Shown here piece by piece: positions 27,408-36,699 of a stretch of DNA of 64,000 nt. Every line of letters begins with the position of its first letter. Within the stretch, counting starts at the first letter, position 1. The position numbers were made by a program, and so were the translations under genes. The DNA lies in NCBI RefSeq assembly GCF_040372045.1, contig NZ_BAABWH010000004.1. The stretch is one strand, 5' to 3'. Below the pieces are notes generated by a model. The model searched no databases. It worked only from the letters and a program-made list of their open reading frames with translations, and was not told where the DNA came from. This DNA is from Thalassolituus sp006212115 (lineage in GTDB: Bacteria; Pseudomonadota; Gammaproteobacteria; Pseudomonadales; Oceanobacteraceae).

Positions 27408-27797
27408 TCAGGCTGCTTTCGCTTTTGAAGCCGTCTTCGCTGTTGTTTTCGCTGTTTCAGCCGCAGTGTTACGCATTTCTTCCATGATGCCTTCCATCTG
27501 GGTTTTGAACTCCATCGTCATGTCGGACAGAGTTTTCACGTCCTCCATGATTTTCTTGTTCATACCCGAGGCAACTTCTGCCTGAGACGATGCGAAAGTA
27601 CGCATTGACTCGAGGTCCTGAACGTCCGCTGCGGATTTCATCTGGCTAAGTCCCATTTCAGCGTAGCTCTTAACCGCGTTGATCTGATACTCAGTCAGCT
27701 TTTCCATGTTTTCAACGAACAGACTGTTGAACTTGGACATAGGCGCATACATCGTCTTGGCCTGTTCAGCGAATGCATTAAGAATGTTCTCTTGCAT
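27408..27797 (-). CDS. Phasin family protein
   Basis: Granule-coating protein, 129 residues, almost wholly amphipathic helix: FAEQAKTMYAPMSKFNSLF at the start, a central ANTI-FLAG-free helical core with EKLTEYQINAVKSYAEMGL, then an alanine/threonine/lysine tail of the PhaF/phasin type (TAKTTAKTASKAKAA). It binds PHA granule surfaces and modulates synthase activity. Adjacent to phaC and followed by a strong terminator. Confidence 0.9.
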   Translation of the reverse strand: MQENILNAFAEQAKTMYAPMSKFNSLFVENMEKLTEYQINAVKSYAEMGLSQMKSAADVQDLESMRTFASSQAEVASGMNKKIMEDVKTLSDMTMEFKTQMEGIMEEMRNTAAETAKTTAKTASKAKAA

Positions 27798-27983
27798 GGT
27801 CGTGCTCCTTCAATGGTTGGTTAGAACAACTGTCACTTCCACATGTTGCAGAAGTAACTTTACACTTGGGTGACAGCCGTACGATTAAAGTAGCAGTCAC
27901 ACTGATGATTGCATCTATTTCGCGACACCCCGATGAGCAAAGCTTACATTGCACCGAAGACTGTCCGAATTTATCCATTCAGC

Positions 27984-28226
27984 TCACTTTTTCGTTTGCC
28001 CAGCCATCATCATCGCCATCATATTTTGCTGAAAATCGGCCATGGCACTGATGCCCTTTTCCATCATTGGCTGGTAAATACTCATTGGGTCGTAGCCCTC
28101 TTCACCCGCCTTCATTTTTTCCATCATTTGTTCAAACACGTCGGTCTGAAACTGCTGAACATCGGGTAATCCCAACAGGCGACGAAACTCTTCAGGCGTC
28201 ATATCGAATGTGACATTCACTTTCAT
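27984..28226 (-). CDS. Small PHA-linked protein (DUF6489-like)
   Basis: 80 residues. The start MKVNVTFDMTPEEFRRLLGLP and the central FEQMMEKMKAG resemble a family of small proteins found with phasins and PHA synthases, which I recall as DUF6489. The C-terminus is methionine-rich and amphipathic (MADFQQNMMAMMMAG), suggesting granule or membrane contact. The function is not established. A GGAACACTCC stretch precedes the ATG. It lies 186 nt upstream of the phasin gene on the same strand. Confidence 0.72.
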   Translation of the reverse strand: MKVNVTFDMTPEEFRRLLGLPDVQQFQTDVFEQMMEKMKAGEEGYDPMSIYQPMMEKGISAMADFQQNMMAMMMAGQTKK

Positions 28227-28294
28227 GGAGTGTTCCTTAGTACATGCTATTGATAAGTGTAGAAGTGCTATTTAAGACGGCAATGTCTGCTCTG

Positions 28295-29443
28295 TCAGCG
28301 CTTCACTGGAGACAATGTGAGCCACGCTACGACAGCACCGGCCAGCGATGCCGCTCCTGCCAACGCAAACACCAGCGTGCCACCCATGGGTTCCCATAGC
28401 AAGCCACTGATCCAGGCACCAAGAGCACCGCCAACGCCAAAACTGACACTGCTATATAAAGCTTGGGCACGCCCATGAAAGTGATCAGGAAATAGTTTTT
28501 GTACGTAACGCATAGAGACGGCGTGCATCACGCCAAAACTGAACGCGTGTAAGATTTGTAAGATAAACAGGCTTGGCAAAGAGCCGATCAGAACACCTGT
28601 CAGTAACCAGCGCAGTGCCGTGAGCACCAGACTAACAATTACCCAGGCACGCCAACTGAGAAGATGCATAATCCGACCAAACTGCCAAAACAACACGACT
28701 TCAGCAATCACTCCTACAGCCCAAATCACACCCGTCATCGCCGCACTGTAGCCAGCCTCATCCAGGTAGATGCTAAAGAAGGTGTAATAGGGACCGAAGG
28801 ACAACTGCAACAGCACATTGAGGAGAATAAATCCTACGATGGCAGGACGGAACAAGTAACGCCAGAACGACTCCCCACCTCCCTCGCTCGGGCTACGAGG
28901 ATGGGATACATCTGGCATCAGCCAGGAATTGACCGTGATGAGCATCATTAAGGCCCACATTACGATGGGCAGAACCCCCACCTCAAAAGCGTTCAACAGC
29001 ACACCCAGCGCCGTCACACTGACGACAAACCCGATGGAGCCCCACAGGCGCACACGACTGTACTTGTCTACCTGATTACCAAGAGCGCGCAAACAGAGTA
29101 CTTCGTACTGGGGCAACATCGCTGCCCAGAAGAATCCATAGGCCAGCATCACCATTGCCACACCTACAAAGGACTGTGTGATAAAAATAAGAGAAAAACA
29201 GACCAGCGTCAGAAGCCCAGCGTAGCGAACCATCTGTACAGGCCCCCGGAACCGCTCAGCCTGCGATGCCCACATATTGGGAGCGAGAATACGAACGACA
29301 CCAAATAGTGCCATCAGGCTACCTATTTCGGCAGGTGAAAACGAAAGGTCGTGAAGATACAACCCCCAGTAAGGAGCAATACAGCCCAACAAAGCAAAAT
29401 AGAGAGCGTAGAAGAGAGCAAAGCGTGAAGGAGAGACCGTCAT
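28295..29443 (-). CDS. MFS transporter (HcaT / phenylpropionate-permease-like)
   Basis: Inner-membrane carrier, 382 residues, with about twelve transmembrane helices. The N-terminus ALFYALYFALLGCIAPYWG and the SPAEIGSLMALFGVVRIL region match the MFS_1-like/HcaT group. A gene of this type lies immediately downstream of aroC in Pseudomonas as well, so the linkage is conserved. The substrate is unknown; some relatives carry aromatic acids or sugars. Confidence 0.88.
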   Translation of the reverse strand: MTVSPSRFALFYALYFALLGCIAPYWGLYLHDLSFSPAEIGSLMALFGVVRILAPNMWASQAERFRGPVQMVRYAGLLTLVCFSLIFITQSFVGVAMVMLAYGFFWAAMLPQYEVLCLRALGNQVDKYSRVRLWGSIGFVVSVTALGVLLNAFEVGVLPIVMWALMMLITVNSWLMPDVSHPRSPSEGGGESFWRYLFRPAIVGFILLNVLLQLSFGPYYTFFSIYLDEAGYSAAMTGVIWAVGVIAEVVLFWQFGRIMHLLSWRAWVIVSLVLTALRWLLTGVLIGSLPSLFILQILHAFSFGVMHAVSMRYVQKLFPDHFHGRAQALYSSVSFGVGGALGAWISGLLWEPMGGTLVFALAGAASLAGAVVAWLTLSPVKR

Positions 29444-29511
29444 AAGCCTGCTAGAGAATCAGTCAACAGCAGACCTGGGACGATCTGCACGCTGACTACA
29501 ATGGCATTAAC

Positions 29512-29529
29512 TGGCCGCTTCCGCGGCCA
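29512..29529 (-). terminator. Hairpin after aroC
   Basis: Perfect TGGCCGC / GCGGCCA stem with a TTCC loop, 25 nt after the aroC stop and before the MFS gene. The T-tract is weak, so termination may be partial. Confidence 0.5.
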
Positions 29530-29553
29530 TTTCCGAGCGCAGTACGACGCCAT

Positions 29554-30669
29554 TCACTCAGAAAACTGTCCCGGTATAACCGGCGTATTACACACGACAT
29601 CCGCGTTCTGGCCGCGGTGACGCAACAGATGATCAAGCAACGTAATCGCCATCATCGCTTCAGCAATTGGAGTCGCACGGATACCCACACATGGGTCGTG
29701 ACGTCCTTTGGTGACTACATCAATCGGATTACCCTCGATATCAATTGAGCGTCCCGGTACCGCGATACTGGAAGTCGGCTTCAACGCGATATGAGCAATG
29801 ATGTCTTGCCCGGTAGTAATACCGCCGACAATACCGCCAGCGTGATTGCTTAAGAAGCCATCCGGTGTCATTTCGTCACGGTGCTCGGTGCCCTTCTGCT
29901 CAACGACATCAAAACCATCACCAATCTCGACGCCTTTTACCGCATTAATACTCATCAGAGCATGGGCAAGCTCGGCATCCAAACGATCAAAAATAGGCTC
30001 GCCCAGACCCGGCATTAAACCCGTCGCAACGACAGAAATTTTTGCGCCGATTGAGTCTTTTTCCTTACGGATCTGACGCATATAGTCTTCAAGTTCACCG
30101 ATCTTAGCGGGATCAGGGCAGAAGAATGGGTTATTGTTCACTTCATCCCAATCAAACGTCGCACTGTTAACCGAACCGGTTTTCACTGGGCCCAGCTGTG
30201 ACAGATATCCACGAACCTGAATGCCTTTTTCAGCCAGTACTTTCTTAGCGATTGCGCCTGCTGCTACCCGCATAGCCGTTTCACGAGCAGACGATCGGCC
30301 GCCACCGCGATAGTCACGGAATCCATACTTTTGCGTGTACGCATAGTCCGCGTGCGCTGGTCGGAAGGTCGCTTCAATGTTGGAGTAATCCTTCGAGCGC
30401 TGGTCTGTGTTTTCAATTACCAGACCGATCGGCGTGCCTGTCGTCTTACCTTCAAAAACACCGGATAAAATTTTGACCTGATCCGGCTCTTTGCGCGGTG
30501 TCGTGTAACGCGACGTACCAGGCTTACGACGATCAAGATCCGCCTGAAGATCTTCTTCAGTAAGCGGAATGCCCGGTGGGCATCCATCGACGATGGCGCC
30601 CAAAGCAAGCCCATGGCTCTCGCCAAAAGAAGTGACTGTGAATAATTTTCCGAAACTGTTACCAGACAT
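29554..30669 (-). CDS. aroC: Chorismate synthase
   Basis: FMN-dependent enzyme turning EPSP into chorismate, the step after AroA and before PheA/TyrA at the left of the window. It has 371 residues. Signatures: FGESHGLALGAIVDGCPPG near the start, YRGGGRSSARETAMRVAAG in the middle, and RHDPCVGIRATPIAEAM near the end. It follows prmB with an 18-nt gap, the usual prmB-aroC pair. Confidence 0.98.
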   Translation of the reverse strand: MSGNSFGKLFTVTSFGESHGLALGAIVDGCPPGIPLTEEDLQADLDRRKPGTSRYTTPRKEPDQVKILSGVFEGKTTGTPIGLVIENTDQRSKDYSNIEATFRPAHADYAYTQKYGFRDYRGGGRSSARETAMRVAAGAIAKKVLAEKGIQVRGYLSQLGPVKTGSVNSATFDWDEVNNNPFFCPDPAKIGELEDYMRQIRKEKDSIGAKISVVATGLMPGLGEPIFDRLDAELAHALMSINAVKGVEIGDGFDVVEQKGTEHRDEMTPDGFLSNHAGGIVGGITTGQDIIAHIALKPTSSIAVPGRSIDIEGNPIDVVTKGRHDPCVGIRATPIAEAMMAITLLDHLLRHRGQNADVVCNTPVIPGQFSE

Positions 30670-30687
30670 AATGTTTCCGTCGAGGCG

Positions 30688-31605
30688 TTACGCGCCTATC
30701 AAATCAAGATCAGAAGCCCTGAGCACGCAGACACCGTGTCCACCCTGCTCAAATTCTGGCCATTCAAAGGCCAGTTGCGGATAGGCTGCCTGCAACGCAG
30801 GGTAGCTGTTTCCGACTTCAAGAATAAATACACCATCATCAGTGAGGTAATCACGTACCTCAGCCAACATAATCCGAACCAGATCCAGGCCATCTTCACC
30901 CGCTGCCAGAGCCAGCTCGGGCTCATGACGATACTCACGCGGCAACTCGGCCATATCATCAGCATCCACATAAGGCGGATTCGATACGATGATGTCATAG
31001 CGGCCTGAAGCCGCCGTCAGCAAATCAGAATGCAGCGCAGACACACGGCCTTCAAGGCCATGCATCGAGATGTTTGCATCTGCGATTTCCAGCGCATCGA
31101 ATGAGATGTCGAGCAACTCGACGCTGGCATCGACAAACTCATGCGCACAAGCGATACCAATACAACCCGAACCGGTACACAAATCCAGAATACGCTGTGG
31201 CTGTTTGTCCTGGGGCCACCACGGAGCAAACCGATTATTAATCAGTTCACCAATGGGCGACCGAGGGATAAGCACACGCTCATCGACCAGATAGGGTTTT
31301 CCACAAAACCATGCCTCTCCAGTCAAATAAGGCGTCGGGATGTTCTCTCTTATACGCTGACGCAACAGGTCGATGATCCGTTCCCGTTCGCTTCGGGTCA
31401 GGCGCGTATGCCGCCATTTCTCCGCCAGCTGCCATGGCAGATTTAAGCCATGAGCGACTAAGTAAAGCGCCTCATCCCACGGGTTATCCGTGCCATGACC
31501 AAAAAATACCTCATGCTCGGCCATACGGCTGACGGACCAACGGATAATATCCTCTACGGTCGACAGTTCGTTGATGGCTTCCTGGGCAAGTTGGTCAAAT
31601 TTCAT
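30688..31605 (-). CDS. prmB: Ribosomal protein uL3 glutamine methyltransferase
   Basis: SAM-dependent N5-glutamine methyltransferase acting on ribosomal protein L3, 305 residues. The SAM motif is ILDLCTGSGCIGIACA, and the catalytic NPPYVD is present. VLIPRSPIGELI and the long helical N-terminus favour PrmB over release-factor methyltransferase PrmC. The linkage to aroC also supports PrmB. Confidence 0.95.
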   Translation of the reverse strand: MKFDQLAQEAINELSTVEDIIRWSVSRMAEHEVFFGHGTDNPWDEALYLVAHGLNLPWQLAEKWRHTRLTRSERERIIDLLRQRIRENIPTPYLTGEAWFCGKPYLVDERVLIPRSPIGELINNRFAPWWPQDKQPQRILDLCTGSGCIGIACAHEFVDASVELLDISFDALEIADANISMHGLEGRVSALHSDLLTAASGRYDIIVSNPPYVDADDMAELPREYRHEPELALAAGEDGLDLVRIMLAEVRDYLTDDGVFILEVGNSYPALQAAYPQLAFEWPEFEQGGHGVCVLRASDLDLIGA

Positions 31606-31644
31606 CAGGTCACGCTCTTTAATCGGGGGCGCAGTATAACAGGA

Positions 31645-32607
31645 TCAGCAGCGCCGCTCACCATAGAGACTACTGTGACCGTGCTCGAACGCATCCAGCG
31701 CATCGTTGGCGATCTGATAACCCAGATCCACCATTTCCTGAGCCCTGTAAAACTCGTACATCTCACAACATTCAGTAGGAATACGTATCAACAAGTCGGG
31801 CGGGTAACCTGCCGTCTTGAAGCGACTAAGAGAAGATTGCATAACCTCAAACATCCGGGTCAGTGTTTCCAACTTACCCAGATTCTCATCGGCTTCTTTG
31901 CGCGCCTCATTGTCGCGTTTACCAAGCCAATCCGAGGCACGATCCATCAGCGTACTGAGCCACGCTTTTTTGTCGTCTTCAGACTGGGCCACATCGCGAA
32001 CAAGATTGCGAGGCGTCGGCACGTCTGAGTTGATATCGACAGCCATGATCAGATCCGCATGAGCCGACACGCAGGGAGTAATTGGCAGAGGGTTCAACAC
32101 GGCGCCATCCACCAGCATCATATTATCCGTGATGACGGGTTCCAGAATGGTTGGAATAGCTGCAGATGCACGCATGGCCTCTACCAACGATCCACGCTGG
32201 AACCAGATTTCTTTCTCATGCTTCAGATCGGTCGCCACCGAGGTAAACGGAATATTGAGGTCTTCGATATTCGTATCACCCAGCATTTCGCTGATAGCGA
32301 AGTAAACCTTCTCGAGCTTAATTGCACCGCCCGAGAGCAGGCTAAAATCTACCAGTTTCAGAACATCGAGATACCCTAAACTGGTCACCCAATCGCGATA
32401 CTGGTCCAACTTTCCAGCAGCGTAGAAACCACCCACAATGGCCCCCATCGAGCAGCCCGAGACCTTAACGATATCGTATCCACGCTCTTCCAGAGCCTGA
32501 ATCACACCAATGTGGGTATAGCCTCTGGCACCACCGCTCCCCAGAGCGAGGGCCACCGTTTTCTTTTCTGAGTTTTTTTCGCGATGGTTATCGTGAGTGT
32601 CATTCAT
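31645..32607 (-). CDS. rssA: Patatin-like phospholipase family protein (RssA type)
   Basis: 320 residues. The oxyanion loop is GSGGARGYTHIGV, the nucleophile serine is in GCSMGAIVGG, and the catalytic aspartate is in LVDGAVLNP, so the Ser-Asp dyad is complete. The first 200 residues match RssA/NTE-type patatins. A charged region and an atypical C-terminus follow. Lipid hydrolysis is the family role; the target is unknown. It lies 39 nt before prmB on the same strand. Confidence 0.9.
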   Translation of the reverse strand: MNDTHDNHREKNSEKKTVALALGSGGARGYTHIGVIQALEERGYDIVKVSGCSMGAIVGGFYAAGKLDQYRDWVTSLGYLDVLKLVDFSLLSGGAIKLEKVYFAISEMLGDTNIEDLNIPFTSVATDLKHEKEIWFQRGSLVEAMRASAAIPTILEPVITDNMMLVDGAVLNPLPITPCVSAHADLIMAVDINSDVPTPRNLVRDVAQSEDDKKAWLSTLMDRASDWLGKRDNEARKEADENLGKLETLTRMFEVMQSSLSRFKTAGYPPDLLIRIPTECCEMYEFYRAQEMVDLGYQIANDALDAFEHGHSSLYGERRC

Positions 32608-32639
32608 CAGGGGAGTATTCCTTAAAACCCTTGAGCATA

Positions 32640-33524
32640 TTATCGGCCCGGCCAGAAGGTGAAGCGAACCGCAGGCTTGCGGTCTGCCGTAGGCGACGGA
32701 GTCAGCGCACCATGCGCTCGAACAGCAACACCGGGCAACTGTGATTCGAGCTGTTTCGCCAGAACTTCAGAGCACGCCAGTGTATCGCCCATGTGCGCGC
32801 CATCATAGCAGTGTACGATCAGATTCAGCCGTGCCTTTGCACCAACGGATAACCCCCTGATTGCTCCGAGCAGTATCCCGCTTTCCTCAACCTTCAGATC
32901 CGTTCCTTCGGTGACGAACCCCGGCAACCAGCCAGACGTTACGGACAATGAGGCAACGACCTCATCTTCTGTTACAAGACCGATACGCAGGGGTGAAGCC
33001 GTGACCAGCTGATCAATCAGTACTTTGGGCTGTCGACCGCCCCGCATAGAAAGATAAACCATGATCAACCGGTGGGTATCTGCGTAGGGCTCAAGAGTAA
33101 CAAAGTACGCCTGATCCTTATCACGACTCACGAGACTGGAGACTCCAAATACGTCATTTGCCCAGAAGTTACTGCTGCCACAGTCGATGCCGATACACTC
33201 GTACAGCGTTCGCTTATTCAACGACTGTAACCTGAAGTACTGTCGTGCCTCCTCTAACGATACGCCGTTGGGAAGGTCATATATCTGGCGGGAAAGATCA
33301 CCAGCAACGCGCAACTCTCGCTCGCCGAAGGTGTCTGCACGCTGACGTTTCAGTTCGGACAAAACCAAACGATATCGTTGTACAGTCTGCTCAGATTCTT
33401 CAATAAGCTGACTATCGGGAAAAGGGGCTGGGGCGGCGTGCACCGTTGCGGACAGACACACGCCAAGAAGAGCAATACACAGGGACTTGCAGAGAACGGG
33501 AAACGCGCACATAGAACGAAGCAT
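32640..33524 (-). CDS. Secreted DUF4892 family protein
   Basis: 294 residues with a signal peptide of about 30 residues ending near VHAAPAP. The CIGIDCGSSNFWANDVF segment is the hallmark I associate with DUF4892, a pseudomonad/marine gammaproteobacterial envelope family. The C-terminal 90 residues, with NLIVHCYDGAH and LAKQLESQLPGV, resemble an OmpA-like periplasmic domain. The start is the ATG giving MLRSMCAFP; a TTG ten codons upstream is less likely. It is the third gene of a probable operon with the two genes before it. Confidence 0.78.
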   Translation of the reverse strand: MLRSMCAFPVLCKSLCIALLGVCLSATVHAAPAPFPDSQLIEESEQTVQRYRLVLSELKRQRADTFGERELRVAGDLSRQIYDLPNGVSLEEARQYFRLQSLNKRTLYECIGIDCGSSNFWANDVFGVSSLVSRDKDQAYFVTLEPYADTHRLIMVYLSMRGGRQPKVLIDQLVTASPLRIGLVTEDEVVASLSVTSGWLPGFVTEGTDLKVEESGILLGAIRGLSVGAKARLNLIVHCYDGAHMGDTLACSEVLAKQLESQLPGVAVRAHGALTPSPTADRKPAVRFTFWPGR

Positions 33525-33558
33525 AAGGAACCTATTGTCAGTCGCTTCGTTCAATGTA

Positions 33559-34395
33559 TCAGAATCTCAGACTTCCCCCCAACTGCCAGTAACCGTTTTC
33601 GCCTGGATCGGCACTGACCTCAACTCCGGTAGAATCTGTCGCACGTATAGTCCGGTTACGCAGTTGACCAATTTCAGCATTCAGCCAGACACCCGGACGC
33701 CAGCGAAATTCGGCGCCAACCCCCATCCGCCAATTGGTGTACGACACCGTCGTAACATCGGCAGGCGTGACGCCATCGACTTCCTCTTTCCAGTATCCGC
33801 CATCCGGATAGAAACGAGCATAGGTCGACAATGTCTGACTCCAGCGAGTCTGAATATTCGATTTAGGAAACCCCAGCCAGATCTCGGTATCGTTGGTGAG
33901 CTTGGTCGCCAATGCCAGTAACGGACGCGGTTTACGATCGCCAAAATAGCGATTTACGATGAGTCCGTATTGCCAGAATGTCGTGCGTCCGGTGTAGGAG
34001 CGTCCACTCAATTCGACGTTCAGGTTGAGACTTTCCGTGCCGACCGCGTCCAGATCCGTCATTAAACCCGGCTCGGCCATAAGGTGAAACTCAGTGCTGC
34101 CCCTGCGCTTCTGGCGGTAATGAATGGGTACCGACAGCCAGATGTATTCGCCTTCGGCTGCGTTCGCTCCCTCCCACCGAAATTCAGTCAATTCCAGTGC
34201 GACATCTGACGTCAATGACTCGGTGCCACGATCAGCACGTTCGAGAGGGACAGAGATGGATACCGACGTCGATGCAAATCGACTGCCCGTTCCTTTATCC
34301 GGCGCTCCGGATACATCATGCCCCCACTTAAACGTCGAGGCCTGCGCCTGACTGGCAGCAAGACATACGGCTAAACTAACGAGGATTTTTCGCAT
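33559..34395 (-). CDS. Outer-membrane beta-barrel protein, unknown function
   Basis: 278 residues. A clean signal peptide (MRKILVSLAVCLAASQAQA) is followed by alternating polar/aromatic strands through to a C-terminal YWQLGGSLRF, the terminal phenylalanine being the BAM-recognition signature of barrels. Strands such as WLSVPIHYRQK, WRMGVGAEFRWRPGV and WLNAEIGQLRN suggest 10-12 strands. I cannot assign a family. The ATG has GGAAG upstream and lies inside the 3' end of the preceding gene; 34 nt separate its stop from the DUF4892 gene. Confidence 0.72.
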   Translation of the reverse strand: MRKILVSLAVCLAASQAQASTFKWGHDVSGAPDKGTGSRFASTSVSISVPLERADRGTESLTSDVALELTEFRWEGANAAEGEYIWLSVPIHYRQKRRGSTEFHLMAEPGLMTDLDAVGTESLNLNVELSGRSYTGRTTFWQYGLIVNRYFGDRKPRPLLALATKLTNDTEIWLGFPKSNIQTRWSQTLSTYARFYPDGGYWKEEVDGVTPADVTTVSYTNWRMGVGAEFRWRPGVWLNAEIGQLRNRTIRATDSTGVEVSADPGENGYWQLGGSLRF

Positions 34396-34807
34396 ATATA
34401 CTTCCGATGATTTCTTCCACACGAGCGTAACTGCACAGCTGCCCGGATGCGCTTTCCTGCTTACGAGCAATATCAGTCGCAGCGAGCACAGTAGAGACTA
34501 ATCTCAGGTCGGCCATCACCTGCTTTCGCACTCCGGCCTGTGCCTGACTTTCAGTGTAGTCGGCAATAAAGTCATATGCGTCAGATTCGGCACGTCTTCG
34601 TAACGAATCACTTGGTTTACTCAAACCATTGAGCACATCACGAACTCCAGCCAATGCGAAGGCATTTTCATGCTGACCGTCCAGCAGCGCGTCGCGGATA
34701 AGCGTTGCTAAGACATCCGCAGCCCGCCGTACGCAGGAATGTGGCTGACCGGTTGTAGGGATTGATGCCACAGGTTTCTGGATATGTTCGGGTAACCAAC
34801 TCAGCAT
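34376..34807 (-). CDS. Small helical protein of unknown function, first gene of an envelope operon
   Basis: 143 residues, predicted mostly helical and soluble, without signal peptide or membrane helix (MLSWLPEHIQKPVASIP at the start, then AADVLATLIRDALLDGQ). No family recognised. The ATG with GGAGG 7 nt upstream was chosen; a longer frame exists but its first 39 codons are not protein-like. It overlaps the barrel gene by 20 nt, so its product is probably coupled to the barrel protein. Confidence 0.6.
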   Translation of the reverse strand: MLSWLPEHIQKPVASIPTTGQPHSCVRRAADVLATLIRDALLDGQHENAFALAGVRDVLNGLSKPSDSLRRRAESDAYDFIADYTESQAQAGVRKQVMADLRLVSTVLAATDIARKQESASGQLCSYARVEEIIGSIYAKNPR

Positions 34808-34999
34808 AGTTAAGCCTCCATGATCGTCACTACACTGGCAGCAAATACTGCGCCAGCCCAATGTTCGACACGCCACAGAGGCCTTTAAGCCCCTCTGATC
34901 ATGGGCAGAAACCCTTAAAAGCAAGGAAAAACAGCAGCTGAAGGATTAATAGCAGCGGAGGCGACGGAGGAAAATAGGCAGGGCAAAATCGATAAGGTC

Positions 35000-35028
35000 G
35001 CGACGAAGTATTGACGATACTTCGTCGC
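35000..35028. terminator. Strong hairpin downstream of yihY
   Basis: Perfect 11-bp stem (GCGACGAAGTA / TACTTCGTCGC) with a 7-nt loop in the gap after yihY. On the minus strand a modest T-rich stretch follows about 12 nt later. A terminator is likely; an interspersed repeat is possible. Confidence 0.5.
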
Positions 35029-35062
35029 AGTGAGTTTAGGGTTCTTAAATCAGGGAAGCTCG

Positions 35063-36292
35063 TCAGCTTTTTGTCACAGGAGCTGCTCTCGCCAGCAGAT
35101 CACTCAAAGGAACGTTAAACTGATCATCAAATACATCGCCAAACTCCCTCTGCCACTGGCGCAGGCTGCCGACCGCCTTAGTATCACTGGTCTGGATTTT
35201 CTGTAGCTCTTTCAGCGTTTGCCCTGCAAAGAACTCACTGGCCGTGATGCTCTCCGGCGAACGCACCCACGCCCAACGCCCCTCTTCCGTGTATACCACC
35301 CAGCCCAGTCGGCGGAATTCATTCAGCATATTAGTGACCCTGCCGGCATCGACATCACCGAGAGCACGGCGGATATCCAGTTCCCGACTGATGGATTCTC
35401 CATTGCGATTTCCAATCAGCAAAGCGGCAAGTCGTAGCCGCTCGCTCAACGCAAACCGGCCAGCACCGGGCTTACGATAATGACTTAGCCCGTAACTTAA
35501 CTCCGCCCCGAGCAGCAACAACATCCAGGACACGTAAATCCACAGAAGAAATAATGGCACCGCCGCGAAGGCGCCGTAGATCAATTGATAGGATGGGAAT
35601 AAACCAAGCGCACTACTGAACAGAAACTTGCCGAACTCGAACGCCGCCGCAACAATAACCGCCGCAACCGCCGCATGCCCAACCGGCACCTTGCAATTCG
35701 GTACCATCAGATACAACACGGTGACCGCAGCCGTTGTCAGTAACCATGGAATCGCACGAGCAAAAACAGTCAGCGCTCCGCCCGGTGTGTCCTGCCAAAG
35801 AGGCATAGATGCCAGCACAGACGAAGTCGCAACAGCAGCACCAAACAGCAGAGGCCCAAGACTCAACACTGCCCAGTAACGAAAAAACGTCTGAATTTTG
35901 GATCGTGAGCTTTCAACATTCCAGATACGGTTAAACTGCCCTTCGATCGTTTGCAGCAACAGGATGCAGGTAACGAACAACGCCGCGATACCGATCCAGG
36001 TAAGTTGCCGGGCTTGCTCACTAAACTGCTGCAAGTAACCGGTAATCACCTCGCTCCCCTGGGGCAGAACGTAACTGAGCAGCTGCTGATTGGCGTCCTG
36101 TCCCCATTCCTGCAAAGTGGGAATGGCGCTGAGGATCGAGTAGCTCACCGTAATTACGGGAACCAGAGCAAACAGCGTAGTGTATGTCAGCGCAGCAGCC
36201 TCTTTGCGCCGCTCCATACTTTCAAACCGTTTCAGGGTTTGCCACAACACTCGGCCCACGTGTGCGGGGTCAGGAATAAAACTGGGTTTCAT
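35063..36292 (-). CDS. YihY/BrkB-family inner-membrane protein
   Basis: 409 residues. About six transmembrane helices lie in residues 30-275, with EAAALTYTTLFALVPVITV as the family signature and WIYVSWMLLLLGAELSY at the end of the membrane part. The C-terminal 130 residues form a winged-helix-like cytoplasmic domain. The family was once misnamed RNase BN; its function is unknown. The divergent arsC-wrbA pair next to it repeats the Pseudomonas order. Confidence 0.92.
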   Translation of the reverse strand: MKPSFIPDPAHVGRVLWQTLKRFESMERRKEAAALTYTTLFALVPVITVSYSILSAIPTLQEWGQDANQQLLSYVLPQGSEVITGYLQQFSEQARQLTWIGIAALFVTCILLLQTIEGQFNRIWNVESSRSKIQTFFRYWAVLSLGPLLFGAAVATSSVLASMPLWQDTPGGALTVFARAIPWLLTTAAVTVLYLMVPNCKVPVGHAAVAAVIVAAAFEFGKFLFSSALGLFPSYQLIYGAFAAVPLFLLWIYVSWMLLLLGAELSYGLSHYRKPGAGRFALSERLRLAALLIGNRNGESISRELDIRRALGDVDAGRVTNMLNEFRRLGWVVYTEEGRWAWVRSPESITASEFFAGQTLKELQKIQTSDTKAVGSLRQWQREFGDVFDDQFNVPLSDLLARAAPVTKS

Positions 36293-36348
36293 AGGTATCC
36301 TTGTTACAATGCGATGCCAATGTCTGATCGTTATTATCTGGAAAAATC

Positions 36349-36699
36349 ATGAGCGATATTACCATTTATCACAATCCCCGCTGCTCCAAGTCACGTCAGA
36401 CTCTGGCGCTTCTTCAGGAAAAAGGAATTGAACCTACCGTTGTTGAATACCTGAAAGATATCCCGGATGCGGCGACACTGAAGCAAGTTATCGAACAACT
36501 TGGAATCACGCCGCGACAGCTGCTGAGAACAAAAGAAGCAGCCTACAAAGAACACGGCTTAAACGCGGACTCTGTGACAGACAAGCAGATCATCGAGGCT
36601 ATGGTCGCGTCACCAAAACTGATTGAACGCCCGATTGTCATCAAGGGTGATCAAGCTCGCATTGGACGCCCCCCCGAAACTGTTCTGGAGATTCTCTGA
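36349..36699 (+). CDS. arsC: ArsC-family arsenate reductase (glutaredoxin type)
   Basis: Thioredoxin-fold protein of 116 residues. The N-terminal YHNPRCSKSRQTLALL contains the catalytic Cys; ERPIVIKGDQARIGRPPE with two arginines is the arsenate-binding C-terminal motif. It reduces arsenate using glutathione and glutaredoxin. There is no ars operon here. The gene is in the conserved yihY-arsC-wrbA locus, so a general redox role (YfgD-like) is as likely. The stop overlaps the wrbA ATG. Confidence 0.92.
   Translation: MSDITIYHNPRCSKSRQTLALLQEKGIEPTVVEYLKDIPDAATLKQVIEQLGITPRQLLRTKEAAYKEHGLNADSVTDKQIIEAMVASPKLIERPIVIKGDQARIGRPPETVLEIL

Noticed and set aside
36349..36699. Arsenic-resistance operon
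   Set aside because: arsC stands alone with wrbA beside yihY, a conserved housekeeping order; no arsB, arsR or arsH is present.
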